Origin: JAKFWI01 sp035549875
Lineage (GTDB): Bacteria > Pseudomonadota > Alphaproteobacteria > Caulobacterales > Aquidulcibacteraceae
Assembly (NCBI GenBank): GCA_035549875.1
Contig: DASZPV010000008.1
Location: 10,434-74,433, forward strand
Direction: 5' to 3'
Length of the DNA stretch: 64,000 bases
The position numbers and the translations under genes were made by a program. The first letter of the stretch is position 1. Every line of letters starts with the position of its first letter. Of the stretch, positions 43,578 to 52,160 are shown piece by piece. The notes under the pieces are model-generated. The model ran no database searches. It had not been told where the DNA came from and worked only from the letters and a program-made list of their open reading frames with translations.

Positions 43578-44962
43578 AACCGCGCAACTACGACATTGCC
43601 GAACTTCGCCGGCTCGATGTCGCGCACCACCTTCCGGCGCAGGCCAATTATGGTGAAATACAAGCGCTCGGCGGCAGCCGCATCATCACCCGCGCCGAAG
43701 GCTCGACGATCTATGACGGCGACGGCGTCGCGCTTCTCGATGGCATGGCGGGGCTCTGGTGCGTGAACGTTGGCTATGGCCGCAAGGAATTGGCCGAAGC
43801 GGCATACGAACAAATGCTGGAACTGCCGTTCTACAACACGTTCTTTAAAACCGCGACGCCGCCGGCGGTTACGCTCGCCACGAAGGTGGCTGAAAAGCTC
43901 GGCGGCGATCTCCAGCACGTTTTCTTTAACTCGTCGGGTTCGGAAGCCAATGACACGGTTATGCGCATGGTCCGTCACTATTGGACGGTGAAAGGCGAAC
44001 CAAAGCGATCGATTTTCATCAGCCGGTGGAACGCCTATCACGGTTCAACGATGGCGGGCGCGAGCCTCGGCGGCATGAAGCTGATGCACGCGATCGGTGG
44101 ATTGCCGATCCCTGGCGTCGAGCACGTCATGCAACCTTATTGCTTCAACGAAGGGTTCGGCGAGGATGAGGAAGCGTTCGGCGCGCGCGCGGCGGGCGCA
44201 ATCGAGGAGCGTATCCTCGCGGTCGGACCCGAAAATGTGGCCGCGTTCATCGGCGAAGTGGTGCAGGGCGCGGGCGGTGTGATCACGCCGCCGAAAGGCT
44301 ATTGGCCGCGCGTTGAAGCGATCTGTCGCAAGTACGGAATATTGCTGGTCGTCGATGAGGTGATCACCGGTTTCGGACGGCTAGGGGAATGGTTCGGGTT
44401 CCAGCATTTCGGGTTGAAGCCCGATCTTGTTCCCATGGCGAAAGGCATGTCGTCGGGCTACCTGCCGATTTCCGCAGTCGGCGTTTCATCGGCGATTGTC
44501 GATGTATTGCGCGAAAAGGGCGGCGAGTTCGTGCATGGCTACACTTATTCCGGCCATCCAACCTGTGCCGCCGTTGCGATCAAGAACATCGAAATCATTG
44601 AGCGCGAGGGCCTTGTTTCGCGGGTTCGCAACGATGCTGGCCCCTATCTCGCCAAGGCGATCAAGCGGCTCGACGATGATCCGCTGGTCGGCGAAACACG
44701 CTCTCTGGGCTTGCTAGGGGCGGTTGAAATAGTTGCAAAAAAAGGCGCGAACCAGCGCTTCACGGGCGCCGAGGGCAAGGCGGGGCCAATCGTACGCGAT
44801 TTATGCATAAAGAACGGCCTGATGGTGCGCGGCATTCGCGATTCAATCGTGATGAGCCCGCCCTTGATCATGACGCATGACGAGATCGACCGCATGATCG
44901 ACATTATCGGCCGCTCCTTGCGTGAAGCCGAGCCCCTGTTGCGGGCGTTGCCGGCGGCCTAG
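43574..44962 (+). CDS. Putrescine/GABA-type class III aminotransferase (SpuC-like)
   Basis: A 462-residue PLP aminotransferase starting at the ATG inside the puuD stop. Hallmarks are 'FNSSGSEANDTVMRMVRHY', 'LLVVDEVITGFGRLGEWFG' and the Schiff-base Lys in 'MAKGMSSGYLPISAVG'; the full-length pattern matches aspartate aminotransferase-family enzymes such as SpuC (putrescine:pyruvate). Given its place after PuuD it could instead transaminate GABA to succinate semialdehyde. It is clearly different from the aminotransferase at 34394. Confidence 0.87.
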   Translation: MKPRNYDIAELRRLDVAHHLPAQANYGEIQALGGSRIITRAEGSTIYDGDGVALLDGMAGLWCVNVGYGRKELAEAAYEQMLELPFYNTFFKTATPPAVTLATKVAEKLGGDLQHVFFNSSGSEANDTVMRMVRHYWTVKGEPKRSIFISRWNAYHGSTMAGASLGGMKLMHAIGGLPIPGVEHVMQPYCFNEGFGEDEEAFGARAAGAIEERILAVGPENVAAFIGEVVQGAGGVITPPKGYWPRVEAICRKYGILLVVDEVITGFGRLGEWFGFQHFGLKPDLVPMAKGMSSGYLPISAVGVSSAIVDVLREKGGEFVHGYTYSGHPTCAAVAIKNIEIIEREGLVSRVRNDAGPYLAKAIKRLDDDPLVGETRSLGLLGAVEIVAKKGANQRFTGAEGKAGPIVRDLCIKNGLMVRGIRDSIVMSPPLIMTHDEIDRMIDIIGRSLREAEPLLRALPAA

Positions 44963-44968
44963 CGGCGC

Positions 44969-44998
44969 TTGACTTGCGTTGCTCGCGCCACCCATACT
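44969..44998 (+). promoter_or_regulatory. Probable promoter of the second puuA-puuB unit
   Basis: TTGACT at 44969-44974 and CATACT at 44993-44998, separated by 18 bp, lie in the 112-bp gap before the second puuA-like gene. They allow that gene and puuB to be transcribed apart from the long upstream operon. Confidence 0.45.
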
Positions 44999-45074
44999 GT
45001 TGCATCAGGTGATATACGCGCTCCGGCCCTGAAGTGTTGCCGCGCCACGTGATCGCTCTTCTGCGTCGTGGATC

Positions 45075-46427
45075 ATGGAAAAATCATTCTCTAGTTGGAT
45101 CAAGGAACGCGGCATCGGCGAAGTCGAATGCTTGATCCCCGACATGAACGGCGTCGTGCGCGGAAAGGTTTTTCCAGCGCAGAAGTTTTTGCAAAGCGAG
45201 CGCGACGATTCGCTGCGCATTCCTTCAAGCGTCTATTCGCTGACGGTGACGGGCGCGTATTCCGACGACGCCGACGAGGCGGTCGCCATGCAGGATCCCG
45301 ACGTCGTGCTGCGTCCCGATCTTGAAACCATCTGCGTGGCGCCTGGCTACAAGACGCCCACGGCCTTCGTGTTCGCTGACGCTTATCATACCAACGGCGC
45401 GCCGTTTGATGTCGCGCCGCGTTATGTGCTGAAGCGCGTGGTTGAGATGTACGAGAAGATCGGGCTGCGCCCGGTCGTCGCGCCCGAACTTGAATTTTAT
45501 CTGACGCAGATCAACACCGATCCGGATCTGCCGCTGTTGCCGCCGGCTGGGCGGTCGGGGCGGTCAGAAACGGCGCCGCAGCCTTACGGCCTCGAAGCGA
45601 TTACGGAATATGAGGATCTGATCGAGACGATCTATGAGCACGCCGAAGCCGCCTCCCTGCATCTGGACACGATGATCCATGAAAGCGGCACCGCGCAGTT
45701 GGAAATCAACTTCAACCACGGCGACGCCGTGCACGTTTCAGATCAGGTGCTGGTGTTCAAGCGTATCGTGCGGCAGGTGGCGCTGAAGCACGGCGTCTAC
45801 GCCACATTCATGGCCAAGCCGATGGAAAATCAGCCCGGCAGCGCGCAGCACATCCACATTTCGGTGGTTGAGTCGAAGAGCGGAAAAAATTTGTTCGCGG
45901 AAGACGCCGGCGATGGCAATTCCAGCATGTTCCGGCATTTCGTTGGCGGTCTTCAGGAATATCTCGGCGCCGTGACGCCGTTATTCGCACCCAACGTCAA
46001 TTCATTCCGCCGCATGCGCCCCGATTTTTCCGCGCCGGTGAATGTGCAATGGGGTTACGACAACAGGTCCTGCGGTCTGCGTGTGCCGATTGCGCAAGCG
46101 GCTAACAGGCGTATCGAAAATCGCCTGCCGGGGGCGGACGCAAATCCTTATCTGGCCGTCGCGGCCAGTCTGGTGTGCGGTTATATAGGCATCCGCGACA
46201 AAATTGAGCCCCTCGAAATGGTCGAAGGAAGCGCTTACAAGAAGGCCCGTACGCTGCCGCGCACGCTTTCCGATGCGCTTGATGGGTTCAAGGCGTGCGC
46301 GCCGGTGATTGAATTGCTTGGCCCTCATTTCTGCGACACGTTTCAGCGCATCAAGGCTCACGAGCTTAACGCGTTCGAAGGCGTGATCTCGTCGTGGGAG
46401 CGAGACCATTTGCTGTTGAAGGTCTAG
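45075..46427 (+). CDS. puuA: Gamma-glutamylputrescine synthetase (PuuA paralogue 2)
   Basis: A 450-residue GS-fold ligase with 'VECLIPDMNGVVRGKVFPAQKF' near the N-end (a PuuA trait), metal Glu in 'VVAPELEFYL', 'ESGTAQLEINFNHGDAV', 'TFMAKPMENQPGSAQHIHIS' and 'FAPNVNSFRRM'. It catalyses ATP-dependent gamma-glutamylation of putrescine. It is immediately followed by puuB, whose product oxidises gamma-glutamylputrescine, so this copy is the better candidate for the true PuuA. It has its own likely promoter. Confidence 0.89.
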   Translation: MEKSFSSWIKERGIGEVECLIPDMNGVVRGKVFPAQKFLQSERDDSLRIPSSVYSLTVTGAYSDDADEAVAMQDPDVVLRPDLETICVAPGYKTPTAFVFADAYHTNGAPFDVAPRYVLKRVVEMYEKIGLRPVVAPELEFYLTQINTDPDLPLLPPAGRSGRSETAPQPYGLEAITEYEDLIETIYEHAEAASLHLDTMIHESGTAQLEINFNHGDAVHVSDQVLVFKRIVRQVALKHGVYATFMAKPMENQPGSAQHIHISVVESKSGKNLFAEDAGDGNSSMFRHFVGGLQEYLGAVTPLFAPNVNSFRRMRPDFSAPVNVQWGYDNRSCGLRVPIAQAANRRIENRLPGADANPYLAVAASLVCGYIGIRDKIEPLEMVEGSAYKKARTLPRTLSDALDGFKACAPVIELLGPHFCDTFQRIKAHELNAFEGVISSWERDHLLLKV

Positions 46428-46429
46428 TT

Positions 46430-47719
46430 GTGAGCGCCGATCCGGCGCTCGGGATGGCGCACTCCTATTACGCCGCCACCGCGACGCCCTGTTCGTCGAT
46501 ATTGCATTCTGGTGGTGAGCGCGAGGCTGACCTGTGCGTGATCGGCGGCGGGCTTACCGGTCTGTCCACGGCGTTGAGCGCCGCCGAACGAGGCCTTTCC
46601 GTTATCCTGCTTGAAGCGGAACGCATCGGCTGGGGGGCGTCAGGCCGTAGCGGCGGACAACTCATTCCTGGATGGCGCAAGGGCGCGGCTGAACTCGTTA
46701 AACGGTATGGCGAGCAAGACGCCCGCGCCTTGTTCGCGCTTTCAAGGGAAGCCCGCGATCTGGTTCTTGCGCGTATCGCAAAGCACAATATCGCCTGCGA
46801 CCTGCGCACAAACGGCCATCTGCTCGCCGCTGCGCGGCCCTCAGATCTCATCTGGATGCAGGAGGAGGCCGAAGCGCTGCGCACGGTCATGGACTATCAG
46901 CACGTGCGCGTTCTTTCGCGCGACGAAGCCCGGAACAAAGTTGCCTCGCCGCTTCTTCACGGGGCGCTGCTGGACGCCGGCGGCGGCCACTTTCATCCGC
47001 TGCACTACACGATAGGCCTGGCGCGTGCTGCTTGTGCTGCTGGCGTTCAGGTTTTTGAACACGAACCGGCGATGTCGATTGCGCAGCGCGACAACATAGA
47101 GGTTCGCACGGCGCGCGGAGTTGTGCGCGCTCGCCACGTCGCGTTGGCGTGTGACGCGTTGTTGGGCGGTCTTGAGCCACGCATTGCCGGACACATCATG
47201 CCTGTCGCCAGCTATCAAATCGCCACCGCGCCTTTGGCAAATCCCGCCGCTTTGATCGCCGACGATCTGGCCGTGAGCGACACTCGTTTTGTAGTCAATT
47301 ACTTTCGGCTAAGCGCCGATAGACGCCTGATTTTCGGAGGCGGGGAGCGATACGCGCGGCGACCGCCCGATGACATTGCCGCATTCGTGAGACCGTTCAT
47401 GCTGCGGGTATTTCCGCAGCTTGCCGATGTGCCGATTGATTATGCGTGGGGCGGGCTTGTTTCAATTACGGTGACGCGGCTGCCGCATGTAGGGCGTATG
47501 GGAGAATTGTTTTTCGCGCATGGCTATTCGGGACAGGGCTTGCTTCTCACAGCGATCGCCGGCGAGGCGATCGCCGACGCGATCACGTCGAGCACGAAAC
47601 GGTTCGAGAGCTTGGCAGGCCTTGCCGCGCCCGAATTCCCGGGCGGTTCAGCGCTGCGCGCGCCGCTGCACGTTCTGGGAATGCTCTACTACGCACTACG
47701 TGACCGGCTGGCATTTTGA
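46430..47719 (+). CDS. puuB: Gamma-glutamylputrescine oxidase (PuuB-type FAD oxidoreductase)
   Basis: A 429-residue DAO-family flavoenzyme. The FAD Rossmann motif is 'DLCVIGGGLTGLSTALSAAERG' (split near 34-55), followed by 'WGASGRSGGQLIPGW', typical of PuuB/OrdL, and the C-terminal 'FFAHGYSGQGLLLTAIAGEA'. The start is GTG at 46430, eight bases after GAAGG and two bases after the puuA stop; a later ATG at 46454 is less favoured. It forms gamma-glutamyl-gamma-aminobutyraldehyde for PuuC. Confidence 0.88.
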   Translation: MSADPALGMAHSYYAATATPCSSILHSGGEREADLCVIGGGLTGLSTALSAAERGLSVILLEAERIGWGASGRSGGQLIPGWRKGAAELVKRYGEQDARALFALSREARDLVLARIAKHNIACDLRTNGHLLAAARPSDLIWMQEEAEALRTVMDYQHVRVLSRDEARNKVASPLLHGALLDAGGGHFHPLHYTIGLARAACAAGVQVFEHEPAMSIAQRDNIEVRTARGVVRARHVALACDALLGGLEPRIAGHIMPVASYQIATAPLANPAALIADDLAVSDTRFVVNYFRLSADRRLIFGGGERYARRPPDDIAAFVRPFMLRVFPQLADVPIDYAWGGLVSITVTRLPHVGRMGELFFAHGYSGQGLLLTAIAGEAIADAITSSTKRFESLAGLAAPEFPGGSALRAPLHVLGMLYYALRDRLAF

Positions 47720-47773
47720 GGCCGGCCCCGCCGTCGCGCGGGCCCTCATTTAGAACAGCCGCCTGCTTGGCGC

Positions 47774-49090
47774 TCAACAATATCGGTTGATCAGATTTTC
47801 CAGGTATTCCTGCCGGCCTGAGGGCGGCTTGGCATCGCTGTTGGCCGCCAGAGCATGCTCGGCCAGTTGCTCCAGCGACAGCGCCGCGGCGGCCTTGCGG
47901 CCAAAATCGGTATTCCAGCGCGCATAACGTTGTTCGACGAATTGACCCAGGCGCCCGTCTTCAATGATCGCCGCGGCGTTCAGCAATGCGCGCGCCAGCA
48001 CATCGATCCCGCCAACATGACCGTGGAAGAGGTCTTCGGCATCGACAGATTGCCGGCGAATCTTGGCGTCGAAATTGAATCCTCCCGTCTTGAAGCCACC
48101 GCCCTTCAGCAATTCCAGCAGCGCGAGCGTCAAGCCCGGCACGTCATTGGGAAACTGATCGGTGTCCCAGCCGTTCTGCGGATCGCCGCGATTGATGTCG
48201 ATCGATCCGAAAATGCCAAGCGCATTGGCGGTGGCTATTTCGTGCTCGAAACTATTGCCCGCCAATGTGGCGTGGTTGGCTTCGATGTTGACGGCGACTT
48301 CTTTTTCCAGGCCGTAGCGCTTCAGGAATCCGTATACTGTGGCGGTGTCGCGATCATATTGATGCTTGGACGGCTCGTGCGGCTTCGGCTCGATCAGGAT
48401 GGTGCCTGAAAAGCCGATCTTGTGCTTGTGCTCGACGACCATGGTCAGGAAGCGGCCGAGCTGATCCAGTTCTCGTTTCAAATCAGTATTCAGCAGCGTG
48501 TCGTAGCCTTCGCGTCCGCCCCAGAGCACGTAATTGGCGCCGCCAAGGCGGTGCGTGGACTGGAGCATTTCGCGCACCTGCAGTGCGGCCCAGGCGTAGA
48601 TTTCAGGGTCCGGGCTGGTGGCGGCGCCGGCGCTATAGCGCGGATGCGAAAACAGGTTTGCGGTTCCCCACAACAGTTTTACGCCGCCGGTTTGCATCCG
48701 CGCGGCCATCTTATCGACGATCAGCGCCAGATTGCGCTTGTAGTCGGCGGCGCTGTCGCTTGCGGCCATGGCGTCGACATCGTGGAATGTAAAAAACGGC
48801 GCGCCCAGACGCTCGAAAAAATCAAACGCGTTATCGAGCTTGAGTTCGGCGAGTTCCTGCGTCGCCGGGACGCCGGGCTTCCAGGGGCGGTCAAAAACGC
48901 CGGCCCCGAAAATATCCGAACCGGGCCAGTTGAAGCTATGCCAATAGCAGACGGCCAGGCGCAGATGCGCGGCCATGGTCTTGCCAAGCACGACCCGGTC
49001 CTTGTCATAATAGCGAAAGGCCAGCGGCTCTTTGGTGTCGGCGCCGGCAAAGGAAATCGGCGCAAAGTCCGCGAAGATTCGGTTGGTCAC
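47774..49090 (-). CDS. xylA: Xylose isomerase
   Basis: A 438-residue TIM-barrel isomerase (class II length) converting D-xylose to D-xylulose. Catalytic His and Asp lie in 'FTFHDVDAMA', metal ligands in 'ILIEPKPHEPSKHQYD' and 'GSIDINRGDPQNGWDTDQFP', and the 'LWGGREGYDTL' loop is typical. The start is GTG at 49090, overlapping the xylB stop (GTGA). It ends the leftward sugar porter-xylB-xylA operon. This isomerase route contrasts with the oxidative xylose pathway of some Caulobacterales. Confidence 0.95.
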   Translation of the reverse strand: MTNRIFADFAPISFAGADTKEPLAFRYYDKDRVVLGKTMAAHLRLAVCYWHSFNWPGSDIFGAGVFDRPWKPGVPATQELAELKLDNAFDFFERLGAPFFTFHDVDAMAASDSAADYKRNLALIVDKMAARMQTGGVKLLWGTANLFSHPRYSAGAATSPDPEIYAWAALQVREMLQSTHRLGGANYVLWGGREGYDTLLNTDLKRELDQLGRFLTMVVEHKHKIGFSGTILIEPKPHEPSKHQYDRDTATVYGFLKRYGLEKEVAVNIEANHATLAGNSFEHEIATANALGIFGSIDINRGDPQNGWDTDQFPNDVPGLTLALLELLKGGGFKTGGFNFDAKIRRQSVDAEDLFHGHVGGIDVLARALLNAAAIIEDGRLGQFVEQRYARWNTDFGRKAAAALSLEQLAEHALAANSDAKPPSGRQEYLENLINRYC

Positions 49091-50541
49091 GTTACGCTCC
49101 TGAGCGATTCGCGAAGGTCGGCGTATAGCCGGCGAAAACGGGGCTGGCGCGCGGCGAAAGCGTCGCGCAAATCGGCGTCGGGTTCTTGCACGCCGGCGAC
49201 GGGCTGGGCCGCGCAGACGGTTTTGAAGTCTTCCTGCTGCACCGCCAGGCGCGCCAGGCGCGCTGCGCCGAAGGCAGGGCCGACATCGGCATTGTCGCTC
49301 GACAGCAAGGGCCGATTTAGCGCGGCGGAAATCAGGCGCGTCCAGAACTTCGATCGCGAGCCGCCGCCGGCCATGCGAATGGCCCCGATGTTCGATCCGG
49401 CCTCGGTCAGCACATCCAGGCCGTCTCGCAACGCCATGGCCACGCCTTCGAGTACGGCGCGCGCGATCGCGGCGCGGTCGCTCGATGCGCTCATCCCGAA
49501 CAACACGCCCTTGGCGAAGGGGTCTGCGTGGGGCGTGCGCTCGCCGCTGAGGTAGGGAAGGAAAATGACGCCGCCGGAATCGGCCGCGCTTTCCGCTGCC
49601 TGCAATAGCGCCGCGACATCGTTAAAGCCTAGCAACGCCGCGGCCCAATCGAGGCAGGACGCGGCGCTCAGCATCACGGACATCTGGTGCCAGCGTTCCG
49701 GCAAAGCATGCGCAAACGCGTGCACGGCGGCATTCGGATTTGGGCGAAAGCGATCCGTCGCCACGAACAACACGCCCGACGTACCAAGCGAAAGAAAAGC
49801 GTCGTTGGCCTCGATCACGCCCAGCCCGATAGCGGCAGCCGCATTGTCGCCGGCGCCGGCGGCGATCGGCGCGCGCTTCATGCCCCAGCGCGCGGCGATA
49901 TCGGCGCGTAAGACGCCGGTAGGGGCGGGGCCCTCGCAGAGGCGCGGCATGGCGCGCTCGTCCAGGCCGCTGGCGGCCAGCATCGGCGCCGACCAGCGCC
50001 GCGCGCCCACATCCAGCCAGAGCGTGCCGCTGGCGTCGGACATGTCGGTGGCCTTGTCGCCGCTCATCCGCAGGCGGACATAATCCTTCGGCAAAAGCAC
50101 GGTGCGCACGCGCGCGAATACGTCCGGTTCGTGCGCGCGCAGCCACAGCAGCTTGGGCGCGGTGAAGCCGGCCATGGCGGGGTTGCCGGTGATGGCGCGC
50201 GTTCGGGGTTCGGCCACTTCAAGCGCGGCGCATTCAACGGCGGCGCGGCCGTCATTCCACAAGATCGCCGGGCGCAGCACGCGGTCTTCGCCGTCCAGCA
50301 GCGTGGCGCCGTGCATCTGGCCGGCGAGACCGACGCCGCGCACCTGCGCGCGCAAAGCGGGATCAAGCGCCATCACCGCCGCGTCGGTCGCGCGCCACCA
50401 ATCTTCCGGGTCTTGCTCCGACCAAAGCGGGCGGGGGCGCGACACGCTGAGCGGGCTGGCGCTCTGCGCCGCGACGCGGCCGGCCTCGTCGGCAGCGACC
50501 GCCTTCACGGCGGACGTGCCGATATCGACACCGAGAAACAT
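49087..50541 (-). CDS. xylB: Xylulokinase
   Basis: A 484-residue FGGY-family kinase phosphorylating D-xylulose. 'FLGVDIGTSAVKAVAADEAG' opens the protein, 'GLAGQMHGATLLD' is the XylB substrate loop, and 'FLSLGTSGVLFVATD' with 'RMAGGGSRSKFW' form the ATP site. The start at 50541 shares one base with the stop of the sugar porter gene; an upstream ATG at 50565 lies inside that gene. Confidence 0.94.
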   Translation of the reverse strand: MFLGVDIGTSAVKAVAADEAGRVAAQSASPLSVSRPRPLWSEQDPEDWWRATDAAVMALDPALRAQVRGVGLAGQMHGATLLDGEDRVLRPAILWNDGRAAVECAALEVAEPRTRAITGNPAMAGFTAPKLLWLRAHEPDVFARVRTVLLPKDYVRLRMSGDKATDMSDASGTLWLDVGARRWSAPMLAASGLDERAMPRLCEGPAPTGVLRADIAARWGMKRAPIAAGAGDNAAAAIGLGVIEANDAFLSLGTSGVLFVATDRFRPNPNAAVHAFAHALPERWHQMSVMLSAASCLDWAAALLGFNDVAALLQAAESAADSGGVIFLPYLSGERTPHADPFAKGVLFGMSASSDRAAIARAVLEGVAMALRDGLDVLTEAGSNIGAIRMAGGGSRSKFWTRLISAALNRPLLSSDNADVGPAFGAARLARLAVQQEDFKTVCAAQPVAGVQEPDADLRDAFAARQPRFRRLYADLRESLRSVT

Positions 50542-51968
50542 CAGACCTTCCGCGCCCCTTTCCACAAGAGGCCCATCTCTTCGAGCTTATGGCCCTTCGT
50601 TTCGGGCAACATCCGCCAGACGAACAGCGCCGCCAGCAGGCTCATGATTCCGTAGAGCCAATAGGCAAAGCCGTGATTGAAATGGGCGGTCAGCCACGGG
50701 TCGCCGTTCAATACCTTGAATGAGGTCGAGACGGCGAAATTTGAAATCCACTGCGCTGTCACGGCGATGGCCATCGCTTGGCCCTTGATGGAGTTCGGAA
50801 AGATTTCCGCCAGCAGGATCCAGACGACCGGCCCCCAAGACAACGCAAAGCCCGCGATATAGGCGGTCATCGCTATGAGCGCGCCGATTCCCGTCTGGCG
50901 CCAGTAAAAAAAGGCGCCCAGGGCCAGCATCGACGCCGCCATAACCAGCGCGCCCGTAATCATCAATGGTTTGCGGCCCCAGCGATCAACCGTGACCATG
51001 GCAATCAGCGTGAAGGTGAAATTGGCGGCGCCGACGATGATCGTCTGCAGCATCGCCGTATCGGTGTTCGCGCCCACGTTCTTGAAGATTTCCGGCGCGT
51101 AGTACAGCACCGCATTGATGCCGACGAATTGCTGAAACACCGATAGCATCACGCCGACGATGATGAGGGGGACCCCGTAGGTGAACAGCGGTTGGCGCGG
51201 CTCGATAAGGCTCTCGCGAATTTCCTCGATCAGTCTCGGCCGGTTGATGCCCAGCTTATCAAGCACGGCCGTCGCCTCCGCCGCGTCGCCGTGTTGAACC
51301 AGCCAGCGCGGGCTTTCCGGGACAAGAAACAAGAGGCCGAAGAACGCCGCCGCTGGAATGGCGCCCGAAGCGAACATGAAGCGCCAGCCGGTTGAGATCA
51401 GCCACGCTTCGTCGCCCTGACGCGCGATCGCCCAGTTGACGAAATAGATGATCAGCATGCCGCCGATGATGGCGATCTGCTGCCACGCAACCAGCCGGCC
51501 GCGTTGCGCGGCCGGCGCGATCTCGGCGATATAAAGCGGCGAGATCATCGAGGCGATGCCGACGCCGACGCCGCCCAAAATCCGATAGATCGCAAAGGGC
51601 GTCAGCGCATCAACGCCCATGCCCCCGATCGGGCCCAAGCCAAGTTCAGGCAGCGCCGCGCCCAGCGCCGACACGAAGAACAAGACTGCCGCGATCAACA
51701 GGGAAGGGCGGCGCCCAAATCGAGTAGCCAGCGCGCCCGCGATGGCGGCGCCGAGCACCGTGCCGATGAGGGCGCTGGAAATCGTAAAGCCTGACAGCGC
51801 GTCGGCCGCGTTCGCCGGGAGCCCGCGCGGTGCGATGAAATTGGCGTCGATCGCCGAAATCGCGCCGGAGATCACCGCCGTATCGTAGCCGAAAAGCAGG
51901 CCGCCGAGCGTAGCCGTAAGAACGGCGAAGCCGATCGCCGGCCGCTGCGCCGTGGTTTGCGCTTCCAT
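50541..51968 (-). CDS. MFS sugar porter, XylE-like
   Basis: A 475-residue 12-span symporter of the sugar porter family. 'GGLLFGYDTAVISGAI' in span 1, the loop 2-3 motif 'RFGRRPSLL', 'PESPRWLVQHG' after span 6 and 'DRWGRKPLMITG' in loop 8-9 are the family signatures, and 'PETKG' closes the core. GGGAGG precedes the ATG. It leads the xyl operon, so D-xylose/H+ symport is the likely role. Confidence 0.92.
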   Translation of the reverse strand: MEAQTTAQRPAIGFAVLTATLGGLLFGYDTAVISGAISAIDANFIAPRGLPANAADALSGFTISSALIGTVLGAAIAGALATRFGRRPSLLIAAVLFFVSALGAALPELGLGPIGGMGVDALTPFAIYRILGGVGVGIASMISPLYIAEIAPAAQRGRLVAWQQIAIIGGMLIIYFVNWAIARQGDEAWLISTGWRFMFASGAIPAAAFFGLLFLVPESPRWLVQHGDAAEATAVLDKLGINRPRLIEEIRESLIEPRQPLFTYGVPLIIVGVMLSVFQQFVGINAVLYYAPEIFKNVGANTDTAMLQTIIVGAANFTFTLIAMVTVDRWGRKPLMITGALVMAASMLALGAFFYWRQTGIGALIAMTAYIAGFALSWGPVVWILLAEIFPNSIKGQAMAIAVTAQWISNFAVSTSFKVLNGDPWLTAHFNHGFAYWLYGIMSLLAALFVWRMLPETKGHKLEEMGLLWKGARKV

Positions 51969-52007
51969 GCCAACCTCCCCGCGCGTCTACCTATTTCTGT
52001 ATAAGGT

Positions 52008-52022
52008 ATGTTAGCGCCACAT
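52008..52022. promoter_or_regulatory. Possible LacI-type operator between divergent sugar operons
   Basis: ATGT-TAGCGCC-ACAT, a short inverted repeat around a GCGC-containing centre, sits 40 bp upstream of the xylE-like gene and 139 bp upstream of the ACS-family transporter gene. The central TTAGCGC resembles half of LacI-family sites. No regulator gene is adjacent. Confidence 0.3.
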
Positions 52023-52160
52023 GCGTATTTGACCGCTCAACCCGGTGCTGGCAAACATTTTCTTATGGCGCTCGGGCTTTCGACGATACATCGATCGCAC
52101 GCACGTTCTGGCCGCGGCGCACGGCGCGTAAAACATATCGAAAAAGGGCGCGGGGGGAGC

